A stretch of DNA of 64,000 nucleotides from Kordia sp050633145. GTDB lineage: Bacteria > Bacteroidota > Bacteroidia > Flavobacteriales > Flavobacteriaceae. Positions within the stretch are counted from its first letter, which is position 1. The number at the start of each line of letters is the position of its first letter. The stretch spans positions 62,001 to 126,000 of the forward strand of contig NZ_JBOEFY010000035.1 of assembly GCF_050633145.1 (NCBI RefSeq), in the 5' to 3' direction. A model generated the notes under the pieces. It worked only from the letters and a program-made list of their open reading frames with translations. It did no database searches and was not told the DNA's origin. The position numbers and the translations under genes were made by a program. Below are positions 34,554-43,707 of this stretch, piece after piece.

Positions 34554-36422
34554 TTATTTACTATTTTGTAGTTCATGAAGCCTATATCTAGTACGATTGT
34601 TTTGAGGATTTAATTCAAGTGATTTAGTGTAATTTAGAATTGCCAAATCATTTTTTCCTGCTTTCTCACAGGCTTCTGCATAACTATCGTACACTTTAAA
34701 ACTATCTGGATAGAGAATTATGTTTATTTTGAAAGTGGCTAGTGATAATTTCATTCTATTCTCATGGAAAAAATCATAGCCCAAATCATTTAAATACTCT
34801 TCAGTAATTGTTAGATAATTAGCGTCCTGTTCTTTTTTGATTCTATATGCAGTAAGTGCTTTTTCAAAGTCACCTTCAAGAAGGAATTCTACAGGTTCTT
34901 TTTTATCAGTATCCATCTTGACAAAAGTTGAAGTTATTGCTCCGTCATTTCTATTTTTGAAAAGTAAATTGATCTTTTTATCTTCAGAATTTGGTTTGAA
35001 TTGTATGAGTCGACTAGAGTTTCTTTTAACAAAACTACTATCTGAAATTTTGATTAGTTCTACCGATTTTACGTCAAGTATATTTTTATAGAATAGCTGA
35101 TTCTCCTTTTGAAAAACTTCTACCATCCTACCGTCTGCCATATATCTACCAGCAATTTTATCGACTAATGCCTGATCAATTTCCATTTTTTCATGCACTG
35201 GAACATACTTATTCCAATCATATGCTAGCGCAACTGCACGCATTACTTCTGCATTAAACTCTGGAAACGTGGAGTTAGTGAGCACTACTACACCATAACC
35301 TTTGTCTCTATGAGCTACTATCTCAGCGTAAAAACCTCTATTCCATCCGTGATGCCTAAAATAGATTTCATTTTTTATATTAAGAAGCTGAAATCCTAAG
35401 CCCAATGTAAATGACCAACTAGAATTACTCACTCCATAAGGTGTACCCATTAATACAGCTAAATCTTTTGATAACCCTTTAGTACTATTACCATCTAGAG
35501 TTTGCTGTACATTGGTTAAAAATTTTGCGTAGTCTTCAGCAGTTGTCCATAAGCCATGTGAAGCCATTGCAGGATAAATAGATCTTCCTCCTTCTGCCAT
35601 AGTACCATCTTTCAAATAACCTGTTGCAACCTTTGCTAATTGCTCTGTAGTAAGCGATTGGTTAAACGTACTGTTGTTCATTTCTAAAGGTTGTAACACG
35701 AGTTTATCCATTATCTCTGGAAATGTTTTTCCCTCAACATCTAGCATCATTTGTTGAATGGGCACATAGCTAGTATATGCAAAACGAACACTTTCGCCAG
35801 GTACTTTATTTGTGGTAACTGGATCGTTTGCAGCTGGAGAAGTTCCGTTTAAGACCTCTACAAGTGTTGGGATTTTATCATTTATATTGTATCGTCCTGT
35901 TCCGCGAGGATGTATTCCGGCAGAATGATTTAAAATATTCTTTATGGTAACTTTTTTTTCTTTAGTAAATTCATTTTCTGGTACTTTCCAGGATTTTAAG
36001 TAACTATTAATATTTTCATCTAAGTCTAGATTATTTTGTTCTACAAGACGTAATGCACCATAAGCCGTTACTGGCATACTAGTTGCCGCTGCCTGGAAAA
36101 GTGTGTGTGTTGTTACTGGCGTTTGACTTTCTTTATCTGTCACACCATAGCCTTTTGCCCATGCAATTTCACCATTATGTATCACAGCAACACTCACACC
36201 TGGAATGCCATAGTGTTTCATGCGTTCTTCTATAGACCATGTAGGATCGCCTTCAATGTGTACCCGAGTTGTGAGACCATTTTCTACCTTTTTTATTAAA
36301 TCAATTGTGGTATCAGTTTTTGGTTCCTGTACACATGATTGAAAAAGAATGATGAGGAGGAAGATTGTGACATTTTTTTTTATTACGAATACTTTTTTAA
36401 GAAATTCTTTTTTTGATTTCAT
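34554..36422 (-). CDS. Beta-lactamase-fold lipoprotein lacking catalytic Ser/Lys, with TPRs
   Basis: A 622-residue lipoprotein (lipobox FQSC, Cys30). The fold is clearly that of class C serine hydrolases: a start like WSIEERMKHYGIPGVSVAVI, then TLFQAAATSMPVTAYGALRL, LNHSAGIHPRG and RFAYTSYVPIQQMML. In this subfamily the nucleophile motif normally reads QAxSISKPVTA; here it is QAAATSMPVTA, so Ser is Ala113 and Lys is Met116. The Tyr-x-Asn/Gly motif is also altered (YTS). It is therefore probably a non-catalytic binding protein. Residues about 540-620 are TPR-like. It lies in the same direction as the esterase genes. Confidence 0.85.
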   Translation of the reverse strand: MKSKKEFLKKVFVIKKNVTIFLLIILFQSCVQEPKTDTTIDLIKKVENGLTTRVHIEGDPTWSIEERMKHYGIPGVSVAVIHNGEIAWAKGYGVTDKESQTPVTTHTLFQAAATSMPVTAYGALRLVEQNNLDLDENINSYLKSWKVPENEFTKEKKVTIKNILNHSAGIHPRGTGRYNINDKIPTLVEVLNGTSPAANDPVTTNKVPGESVRFAYTSYVPIQQMMLDVEGKTFPEIMDKLVLQPLEMNNSTFNQSLTTEQLAKVATGYLKDGTMAEGGRSIYPAMASHGLWTTAEDYAKFLTNVQQTLDGNSTKGLSKDLAVLMGTPYGVSNSSWSFTLGLGFQLLNIKNEIYFRHHGWNRGFYAEIVAHRDKGYGVVVLTNSTFPEFNAEVMRAVALAYDWNKYVPVHEKMEIDQALVDKIAGRYMADGRMVEVFQKENQLFYKNILDVKSVELIKISDSSFVKRNSSRLIQFKPNSEDKKINLLFKNRNDGAITSTFVKMDTDKKEPVEFLLEGDFEKALTAYRIKKEQDANYLTITEEYLNDLGYDFFHENRMKLSLATFKINIILYPDSFKVYDSYAEACEKAGKNDLAILNYTKSLELNPQNNRTRYRLHELQNSK

Positions 36423-36464
36423 TTATGTTCTGTCGTTAAGAGGTTTGATGAGTACATCCAGATT

Positions 36465-37622
36465 TTAATTTTCGAGTCTTTGAAGCCACCTTTTAGCAAG
36501 TGAAAATTCCGGATCAATTGTCAGTGCTTTTTCGATCATGACCCTAGCACTTTCAAGCTGACCTTGAGCTCTACGTAAAATCCCCATTCCGAGATAGGAT
36601 TCCTTCCCTTCAGGATACACTTCTATGGAATATTGAAAGATTTCTTCTGCGATAATTAAATTCTTACTCATTATGTTGGTAAAACCAAGGTGAAATATGA
36701 CCCATATAGGTGGCAGGATTTTATACCCGTATCGTTTTGATAGCATATCGAAATGTTGTGTCATTTTATCCAGTGAGTCCAGATTTTCATAGGGATTGAA
36801 GTCAGGATATAATGCAAGAAGAAACTGTGTGAAATCCATCGCTGGTACATGACCCTGATTCACCAATTCATCCGTTTTATAGGTAAAACTCTCAGGTTTA
36901 TGTTCTTTTACAACACGAGAGAATTCAGAAACAATCTCTGTCAAGTCCTCATCATCACTATAAATGATGTGTAGAGACCTGTTTTCCGTAAGCGTTTTTA
37001 ACGGACCTGATTTTATTTTTTGTTGAAGCACTGTTGGTATGTGCATAATTGATGGGCTGCTTGCGAAGTAACTATTAAACAGAAGAGGCTTGTTGAGTAG
37101 CGTATAAACAGTAAAAAAACCACTATTAGAGCCTCCATAAAGCACATTGAATGGAGCAGTCCGGTATGTATTGTCAACATGCGGCATCAGCTCTGTCTCA
37201 AAAAAGCTAATATAGTTATCCGGAATTGTTGTGTCCTTATTTTTCCTTGTTGGCAACAAAATACTATTTCCCTCGGGAAAATCTATTCCAATGAGTATCA
37301 TCTCAGGAATTTGTCCTTCGCCCATGTAGTCTAGTGTAGAAGCTAACATAGCAAACCGAGCTCGGTAATCTGAACCCAACATATATAACACAGGATAGGT
37401 TTTATTGGAACTATCATAGTTAGCAGGTAAATGGATTGCTAGTGGAATAGTTTTGTTTAACACTTTTGACTGAAGTGAAGATATTTCACCTAAGGTAACT
37501 GCTGGTTCATTGTGTTCTATTGAACGAGTAAAATCAGGATCGCTTACTTTCTGTTCAGTATTGCACGCATTTAGAAATAAGGTGAATACAAGTATTAAAA
37601 TCATGAAGTTGTAATTTCTCAT
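36465..37622 (-). CDS. Esterase-like lipoprotein with C-terminal TPRs
   Basis: A 385-residue lipoprotein (lipobox LNAC, Cys20). Residues about 45-275 are an Esterase D-like alpha/beta hydrolase: PLAIHLPANYD, YPVLYMLGSD, and the elbow LYGGSNSGFF with Ser165; the base may lie in NQGHVPAMD. Residues about 305-385 are TPR-like (YSIEVYPEGKESYLGMGILRRAQGQL). It is the first gene of a minus-strand group and faces the LytS/LytTR pair B across a 183-bp gap, which suggests control by that pair. The signal peptide closely matches that of 31507-32454. Confidence 0.83.
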   Translation of the reverse strand: MRNYNFMILILVFTLFLNACNTEQKVSDPDFTRSIEHNEPAVTLGEISSLQSKVLNKTIPLAIHLPANYDSSNKTYPVLYMLGSDYRARFAMLASTLDYMGEGQIPEMILIGIDFPEGNSILLPTRKNKDTTIPDNYISFFETELMPHVDNTYRTAPFNVLYGGSNSGFFTVYTLLNKPLLFNSYFASSPSIMHIPTVLQQKIKSGPLKTLTENRSLHIIYSDDEDLTEIVSEFSRVVKEHKPESFTYKTDELVNQGHVPAMDFTQFLLALYPDFNPYENLDSLDKMTQHFDMLSKRYGYKILPPIWVIFHLGFTNIMSKNLIIAEEIFQYSIEVYPEGKESYLGMGILRRAQGQLESARVMIEKALTIDPEFSLAKRWLQRLEN

Positions 37623-37805
37623 TGTTATTTTTCTATTTAAATGTTGAATAAAAGTATAGCATAATCCATCACTAATAATTTAAATAGGATAAACACAACA
37701 ATTAAATGATAAAACCATTTCGTCATTGATATAAGGCTTTTGTAAAGAAATTATGGAGATTTGTATTTATAGATAGTATCTTTATTTTTTTAAATAAAAG
37801 AGTGT

Positions 37806-38804
37806 ATGATTAAAAAGTCTTTAAAAAACACAATACTGATCAATATAGGAGCCTTCTTGTTGGTTTTTATGCTTGAAACATTGAGTAATTTGTTTTTTAA
37901 GGATAATTTTAAGACTAGTTATTTATTTTACGCACATGGGCTTGATTATACTTTTATGATTATGGGCTTCATTTGGGTAAATCATTTTATTCTGATTCCT
38001 TTTTTCTTAGATAAGAAAAGGTATTTTATATATGGAATACTACTCATAGGGAGCTTATTACTTTTTTCCTATTTAAAAACAAATAGTTGGTCTGGCACTT
38101 CTAAAATATCCTTTTTTCTTCTGTATACAACCGGAGCTGGTATGGCTGTTTTTTTCTTAAGAAGAAATATGATCATTCAAAAAGAAAATGAGGAGAAAGA
38201 AAAATTGCAAAAAGAGATGGAGCTTACCTATTTAAAAGAGCAGGTAAATCCTCATTTTTTGTTTAATTCATTAAATAGTATTTATTCGCTAGCTAGACAG
38301 CAATCGCCGGAAACTCCCGATCTTGTTATGCAGCTCTCAGAATTGATGAGGTATCAATTAGAAAGTTCTAAAAAAGACACCGTTTTATTAAAAGAAGAAC
38401 TTGAATTTATAGAAAATTATTTATTACTTGAAGATAAAAGACTAAGTAAGCGTTGTACTATTGAGTTTTTAATTGAGGGTGATTTGATAGGTTTGCGAAT
38501 TGCTCCAATGTTACTTATTCCATTTGTAGAAAATGCTGTAAAACATGGAGCTCAAAGTACTAATGAGCAAAGTACTATTGATATTTCTGCAGCTATAAAA
38601 AACACTACCCTTCATTTTTGTGTCGTAAATTCAAAGCCTTCTATGGTTTCTGAATTGAAAAGAAATGGTATGGGACTCGAAAATGTGAGAAGGCGTTTAA
38701 ATCTATTATACCCTGATTCACATGTATTAGAAATTGATAATGAAGAAAACTTATATCGTGTAAATTTAGCTATTGACTTAGCAATTTCAACACTAAAAAA
38801 ATAG
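37806..38804 (+). CDS. LytS-type sensor histidine kinase (pair B)
   Basis: A 332-residue membrane kinase. Four predicted transmembrane helices (residues about 10-118) are followed by a coiled coil and the His_kinase box YLKEQVNPHFLFNSLNSIYS (His150). The HATPase has LLIPFVENAVKHG as N box and GMGLENVRRRLNLLYP near the end. It is followed 5 bp later by its LytTR regulator. It is divergent from the esterase gene at 37622, and the 183-bp space holds TATCTTTA close to the start, a plausible -7 box. Confidence 0.94.
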   Translation: MIKKSLKNTILINIGAFLLVFMLETLSNLFFKDNFKTSYLFYAHGLDYTFMIMGFIWVNHFILIPFFLDKKRYFIYGILLIGSLLLFSYLKTNSWSGTSKISFFLLYTTGAGMAVFFLRRNMIIQKENEEKEKLQKEMELTYLKEQVNPHFLFNSLNSIYSLARQQSPETPDLVMQLSELMRYQLESSKKDTVLLKEELEFIENYLLLEDKRLSKRCTIEFLIEGDLIGLRIAPMLLIPFVENAVKHGAQSTNEQSTIDISAAIKNTTLHFCVVNSKPSMVSELKRNGMGLENVRRRLNLLYPDSHVLEIDNEENLYRVNLAIDLAISTLKK

Positions 38805-38809
38805 AGTTA

Positions 38810-39505
38810 ATGATTAAAATTGGTATCGTTGATGATGAAACACTCGCACGTAAAGTGTTAGAAGATTATTGTTCAAAAATTAATAATTTTGAATTAGTAT
38901 TAAGTACAGGAAATCCACTTGAGTTTATCAATTTTATGCAGCAAAATGAAGTTGATCTTATCTTTTTGGATATAGAAATGCCTGAACTTAACGGCATGGA
39001 AATTTTGCGTTCTATGGTAAAACCACCTAAAGTTATTTTAACTACGGCTTATTCTGAATATGCATTAGAAAGTTATAATTATGGTGTTGTAGATTATTTG
39101 TTGAAACCTATAAAAATTGAACGTTTTTTGAAAGCTATAAACAAAGTTTCAGCTTCAAATATGATACAGCCTAAAAAGAATAAAGGAAATGAAGAGCTTC
39201 AAATAAAACACGATGGAATCCCTGTTAATATTCCATTTAAATCAATTTTATACATTCAGAGTTTTGGGAATTATTTAAAGATTTTCACAGATTCAAGAAT
39301 GTATCTTATCTCTGAAACACTGACTAATATTACGACATTATTGTCTGAAGATTTCCAACGCACACATAAATCATATATATCCAATTTGACTAGAGTTACA
39401 AAGGCAACCAGAACCTATTTGCTAATTGAAAATAATGAAATCCCAGTTAGTACTACGTATAAGGTTATTGTTTTTAAAAAATTGGACGCTTTAGCCAAAA
39501 TATAA
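38810..39505 (+). CDS. LytTR response regulator (pair B)
   Basis: A 231-residue regulator. The receiver has IVDDE, phospho-Asp54 in IFLDIEMPELNG, ILTTAYSEYA and DYLLKPIK. The C-terminal LytTR domain spans about 130-231 (IPFKSILYIQSFGNYLKI; THKSYISNLTRV; IPVSTTYK). It starts 5 bp after the kinase gene. It belongs to the same subfamily as the regulator of pair D. Likely targets are nearby surface-hydrolase genes and the ankyrin-PD40 gene just downstream. Confidence 0.95.
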   Translation: MIKIGIVDDETLARKVLEDYCSKINNFELVLSTGNPLEFINFMQQNEVDLIFLDIEMPELNGMEILRSMVKPPKVILTTAYSEYALESYNYGVVDYLLKPIKIERFLKAINKVSASNMIQPKKNKGNEELQIKHDGIPVNIPFKSILYIQSFGNYLKIFTDSRMYLISETLTNITTLLSEDFQRTHKSYISNLTRVTKATRTYLLIENNEIPVSTTYKVIVFKKLDALAKI

Positions 39506-39567
39506 AACATGGGCACTCTCCTCGCCTATTCTTAAGGCAAATTGAAGAATGAATACAATTTTAGAAG

Positions 39568-39598
39568 GTCACTTCAACTATCATTTTGTCCACTTGAG
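39568..39598 (+). promoter_or_regulatory. Direct-repeat regulatory site (LytTR-like) upstream of the ankyrin-PD40 gene
   Basis: GGTCACTTCAA and GTCCACTTGAG recur with a 21-bp period, in the same orientation to the gene as the repeats at 9274-9305 and 28545-28575, and end about 62 bp before the ATG. TAGTTTTG at 39632-39639 could be the -7 box. Confidence 0.5.
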
Positions 39599-39659
39599 AT
39601 TCTTTTTTAAATAGAAGGACTATATCGTTACTAGTTTTGTTGTTATAAAATTAGTTAAC

Positions 39660-41120
39660 ATGAAAAAAGTAATTACAATTCTAGCGCTGATCGTTTTTAA
39701 TCAAATAAATGCGCAAGTAACAACCATTTTTAAATATGCTTGTAAAGGGAATATTAATAAGGTGGACTCACTTTTAAAAACACAGGATATTAATGTTAAG
39801 AGTAAAAACCAATCAAGTTTATTACACTTTGCCACCTATTGCAATCAGGAAGATATATTTAATTTTCTTATTGAAAGAAACATAGATATTAATACAAAAA
39901 ATAAATATGGAGACACTCCACTTATGTATGCTGTATTAAGAAGAAATGTAAAAATGACCAAAACGCTTATTGCTAAAGGTGCTGATGTAAACACCGTAAA
40001 CAAGGACAATTTTACGCCATTATACAATGCCGTACAATCTGATAATAAAGAGTTAGTAGATATGCTACTAAAGGCAAAAGCAGATATAAACCTTGGTGAA
40101 GCATTATTATTTAAGGCAGTACTCAACAATAGTTTAGTTGTTCTAAAAAAAATTATAGATGAAAATACTGATATTGAAATCGTAAATGAGTATGGCAATA
40201 CACCTTTATCTTTAGCAATACGTGAGGATAATCCTGAGATTGTGGAATTTCTACTAGCTAAAGGAGCTGATATAAAAAAAGTTCCTCAATATCATCTCAA
40301 AGGAGAATATTTAGGACAGAAGAAACCTGATAGTATTCCCTTGTTGTTTGCAAAAAACTTTATTTCTACAGAAAACTTTGTGCATAGTCCCACCTTTTCT
40401 TCGGACGGAAAAGAATTGTATTATACTGTGGAGTCTTGGAGATATCATGGAGGTACCATATTTGTAACAAAACAAGAAAATGGAGTTTGGACCCAACCAA
40501 AACCTGAAAAAATTGATGGTGATTACAGAGAGATTGATCCTTTCCTCTCACCAGACAACAATACTTTATATTACTGTACAGATAGACCTATTGTAGCAAC
40601 TGACTCTACTCGTGCTAATTGTGATATGTGGATGCTAAAAAGAGAAGCTAACTCATGGAGTAAACCAACACATCTTGGTAAGTTTGTAAACAATGCCGAA
40701 CACCATGATTGGTTCCCAACGCTTTCAAATGATGGAACATTGTTTTATTCAACAGGACCAAATCGTTCTAGTAATATTGTTTTTTCTGAATATACAAATG
40801 GAGCGTATCAACGTCCTATAGATTTAGGTGCGAAGGTAAATTCGGAAAGTAGAGATTATGATCCTACCATTGCACCTGATAAAAGCTTTATCATTTTTTC
40901 TTCTAACAGGCCTGGAGGTTTTGGCTCAGTAGATTTATATATAAGTTTTAAAGATGAAAACGGTAATTGGAGTGATGCTAAAAATATGGGAGCATTAATT
41001 AATACAAAAACCATTGAATTTGCACCACGTTTATCACCAGATGGAGCTTTTTTATTCTTTAATCGTGAGGGAAGTATTTTTTGGGTATCAACTAAGGATA
41101 TTCAGAAATTACAAGATTAA
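39660..41120 (+). CDS. Exported ankyrin-repeat / PD40-propeller fusion protein
   Basis: A 486-residue protein with signal peptide KKVITILALIVFNQINAQ. Residues about 20-215 contain six ankyrin repeats (for example NKYGDTPLMYAVLRRNVKMT, then TLIAKGADVNTVN). Residues about 220-486 begin with YLGQKKPDSIPLLFAKNF and continue as PD40 repeats (FSSDGKELYYTVE, LSPDNNTLYYCTD, LSNDGTLFYSTG, LSPDGAFLFFNRE). The second half is thus a version of the YLGQK lipoproteins at 30626-32454 with ankyrin repeats added in front. It is probably a periplasmic binding protein. It lies between pairs B and C. Confidence 0.88.
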   Translation: MKKVITILALIVFNQINAQVTTIFKYACKGNINKVDSLLKTQDINVKSKNQSSLLHFATYCNQEDIFNFLIERNIDINTKNKYGDTPLMYAVLRRNVKMTKTLIAKGADVNTVNKDNFTPLYNAVQSDNKELVDMLLKAKADINLGEALLFKAVLNNSLVVLKKIIDENTDIEIVNEYGNTPLSLAIREDNPEIVEFLLAKGADIKKVPQYHLKGEYLGQKKPDSIPLLFAKNFISTENFVHSPTFSSDGKELYYTVESWRYHGGTIFVTKQENGVWTQPKPEKIDGDYREIDPFLSPDNNTLYYCTDRPIVATDSTRANCDMWMLKREANSWSKPTHLGKFVNNAEHHDWFPTLSNDGTLFYSTGPNRSSNIVFSEYTNGAYQRPIDLGAKVNSESRDYDPTIAPDKSFIIFSSNRPGGFGSVDLYISFKDENGNWSDAKNMGALINTKTIEFAPRLSPDGAFLFFNREGSIFWVSTKDIQKLQD

Positions 41121-41159
41121 TTTAAAATGTTTTAAATTACCTAATCAAACACTTAATTT

Positions 41160-42209
41160 GTGAAGAAAAATACCAATTACATTTGGCTTATTATAATTTC
41201 AGCAATTGTTATTACGTTGCTGGCAAACATAGGTTTATTTAATTATTTTTATAAACTTCATAACTTACAAAACCCTACACCAGCAAATCAAGAGCAATAT
41301 TACTTTGCTATCCGCATAGGCTTTGTTGGTGTAATTATTGAATTATTAATGCTTATGGTTTTTACGTTCTTTAATTACTCATGGAAAGACAAACTATTTG
41401 GTAAAAATAATATAGGATTAATCATTATTAGTAATGTATTCATACTGCTTACTTTTATTGGTATAAATGTACTTTTATCTAAATATGTAACTAAAACACA
41501 TCCTAATTTAGTATTCTCGTTAAGCTATGTCAAAGATTTTCTAATTAACCATTCATTAGTCTTAATGATTGCTATAGTTGGCCCTTATGTCTTATTACGC
41601 ATAGAAAAAGCTAGGGAACTGGAAATGAATTTAATCAAAATTAAAGAAGAACGATCTATTGCGGAATTATCAGTATTAAAGGAACAGATTAGTCCTCATT
41701 TTTTCTTTAATACATTAAGTACCTTGAGTTCTATTGTTAGAAACGATACTCAAAAAGCAACTTTAGAATTTATTGATGATATATCAAATACGTATCGTTA
41801 TTCGCTATCATCTACTAAAACAGATGTAGTAACATTAAAAGAAGAACTAGAATTTATAAAATCGTACTCAGATTTATTACAAAAGCGTTTTGGTGAAAAG
41901 CTAAAAATCACCTTAAATATTTCTGAAGAAATTTATGATAGTCATATACCGCCAATGTCTATTCAATTATTAATAGAAAATGCCATACAACATAATGTTA
42001 TTGCCTCTGAAAGTCCTTTATTGATAGCTATATACAACAAAGATGCTTATATATATGTTGAAAATAATTTATACGAAAAAAAGGAAGTTGAAAGTTTTGG
42101 TATTGGCTTAATGAATTTAAATAATCGGTATAAACTTATTGCTAATAAAGAAATTCATATTGAAAAAAAGCAAGATGTATTTCTAGTAAAACTTCCTTTA
42201 TTAAGATGA
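41160..42209 (+). CDS. LytS-type sensor histidine kinase (pair C)
   Basis: A 349-residue membrane kinase with GTG start. It has four predicted transmembrane helices (about 8-28, 52-72, 86-106, 129-146), a coiled coil and the His_kinase box LKEQISPHFFFNTLSTLSS (His180). The HATPase N box is SIQLLIENAIQHN and the end reads GIGLMNLNNRYKL. It overlaps its regulator by 4 bp (ATGA). FFF in place of FLF after the His is slightly unusual. It resembles the kinase of pair A more than those of B or D. Confidence 0.93.
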   Translation: MKKNTNYIWLIIISAIVITLLANIGLFNYFYKLHNLQNPTPANQEQYYFAIRIGFVGVIIELLMLMVFTFFNYSWKDKLFGKNNIGLIIISNVFILLTFIGINVLLSKYVTKTHPNLVFSLSYVKDFLINHSLVLMIAIVGPYVLLRIEKARELEMNLIKIKEERSIAELSVLKEQISPHFFFNTLSTLSSIVRNDTQKATLEFIDDISNTYRYSLSSTKTDVVTLKEELEFIKSYSDLLQKRFGEKLKITLNISEEIYDSHIPPMSIQLLIENAIQHNVIASESPLLIAIYNKDAYIYVENNLYEKKEVESFGIGLMNLNNRYKLIANKEIHIEKKQDVFLVKLPLLR

Positions 42210-42994
42210 ATGTTGTAATAATTGAAGATGAAATTAGTGTAGCTCAAAACTTATGTGACTTATTATTTGAGCTTAATCCAGGAATTAAAGTTCTAGTTGT
42301 ATTAGAAACTGTAAAAAGCAGTATTCAATGGTTTCAAAAAAATGACGCACCAGATATTGCCTTTTTTGATATTAAAATTGCTGATGGAAATTCTTTTGAG
42401 ATACTCGAAAAAATAACACTCAATTTTCCTATAATATTTACTACTGCTTTTGATGAATATGCACTTAAAGCCTTTAAATATAACAGTATTGATTATTTAC
42501 TAAAACCTATTAAAAAAGCGGAATTAGAAAAATCAATTTTAAAATATAGAAACCTTTACACTCGCGATAAGATCATTTTAGATAATAATTTAAAGTTAAT
42601 CGAAGCAATAAAAAACATTAAAGAATCAACAAAAAAAAGCATTTACAAAAGTTCATTTTTAGTAAACTATAGAAATCAGTTGATACCTTTAGATGTAAAC
42701 ATCATATCTTATTTTTATTTGGAGAATCAAATAGTTTATTGCAAAACCAATGAAGATAAAAAATATCAGATCTCTAATACTTTAGAAAAGTTACAAAAGC
42801 AATTAAATCCTGATTTGTTTTTTAGAGTAAATAGGCAATGTATTGTTTCCAAAAAAGCAGTGAAATCTGCTAATTTTATTGAAAAAAGAAAACTGAAACT
42901 TATTTTGTCTCCTGAACATGATTCAGAAATTAGTATAAGCAAACTAAAAGCAAGTAGCTTTAAAAAATGGATGGAGATTGACCGATTTAATTAA
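42206..42994 (+). CDS. LytTR response regulator (pair C)
   Basis: A 262-residue regulator. The receiver carries IIEDE, phospho-Asp55 in IAFFDIKIADG, IIFTTAFDEYA and DYLLKPIKK. The LytTR domain covers about 155-262 and ends ISKLKASSFKKWM, closely parallel to the regulator of pair A. Its stop codon overlaps the stop of the convergent regulator of pair D (shared bases 42991-42994). Target genes are unknown; the upstream ankyrin-PD40 gene is a candidate. Confidence 0.94.
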   Translation: MNVVIIEDEISVAQNLCDLLFELNPGIKVLVVLETVKSSIQWFQKNDAPDIAFFDIKIADGNSFEILEKITLNFPIIFTTAFDEYALKAFKYNSIDYLLKPIKKAELEKSILKYRNLYTRDKIILDNNLKLIEAIKNIKESTKKSIYKSSFLVNYRNQLIPLDVNIISYFYLENQIVYCKTNEDKKYQISNTLEKLQKQLNPDLFFRVNRQCIVSKKAVKSANFIEKRKLKLILSPEHDSEISISKLKASSFKKWMEIDRFN

Positions 42995-43707
42995 GATTTT
43001 ATGTTTTCTATAAAACGCTCTTTAAACGCTCTTCCAATTGGAATTTTTTGTTCTATTCCGTTGATAATAATTTGATTACCAGAAACTTTAGAAACATAGT
43101 CACTATTCACAATATAAGACTTATGTGTTTGTAGAAAGTTATTAGTAAGCTTTTCCAACCATTGTTTTAATGAATCGGAACTTATTATTTTTTTGTCTTT
43201 CGTTGCTACTTCTGTATAATCTGAATCGGAGTGAATGTACATAATAGCATCACTTTTAACCTTTATTAGATCATAACCTGACTTTATTAAAAATGTTTGT
43301 GCTACAGGTGTTTTAGCTTGTTCATTGTGAGTTTCTCTCGGTTGAGATGTTGTAGTTTTATTGTTCGCCTTAGCAATAGCTTTTACAAATCGTTGAAAAG
43401 AAAATGGTTTCAGCAAATAATCCACTACATTATACTCGTAACTTTCAATAGCATATTCTGAAAAAGCAGTCGTTAAAATTATATTAGGAGAATTTTGTAG
43501 TGTCTTTAAAAAATCTATTCCAGATATTTTTGGTAAATGAATATCCAAAAATACAATATCAACACTATTTTGTTGCAAATATGGAATCGCTTCTAACGCA
43601 TTATTAAATGTATGCAATAACTCTAACGAACCTACATCTGCAATATATTTCTGCAAAATTCTTTGTGCAGGCGGTTGATCCTCAATAATTATACACGTTT
43701 TTAGCAT
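42991..43707 (-). CDS. LytTR response regulator (pair D)
   Basis: A 238-residue regulator. The receiver shows IIIEDQ, phospho-Asp55 in IVFLDIHLPKISG, ILTTAFSEYA and DYLLKPFSF. After a Thr/Gln-rich linker (about 115-135) comes the LytTR domain (LIKSGYDLIKVKSDAIMYIH; THKSYIVNSDYV; IPIGRAFKERF). Its gene overlaps the kinase gene by one base. It converges with pair C. It is the same subfamily as the pair B regulator. Confidence 0.95.
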   Translation of the reverse strand: MLKTCIIIEDQPPAQRILQKYIADVGSLELLHTFNNALEAIPYLQQNSVDIVFLDIHLPKISGIDFLKTLQNSPNIILTTAFSEYAIESYEYNVVDYLLKPFSFQRFVKAIAKANNKTTTSQPRETHNEQAKTPVAQTFLIKSGYDLIKVKSDAIMYIHSDSDYTEVATKDKKIISSDSLKQWLEKLTNNFLQTHKSYIVNSDYVSKVSGNQIIINGIEQKIPIGRAFKERFIENIKS

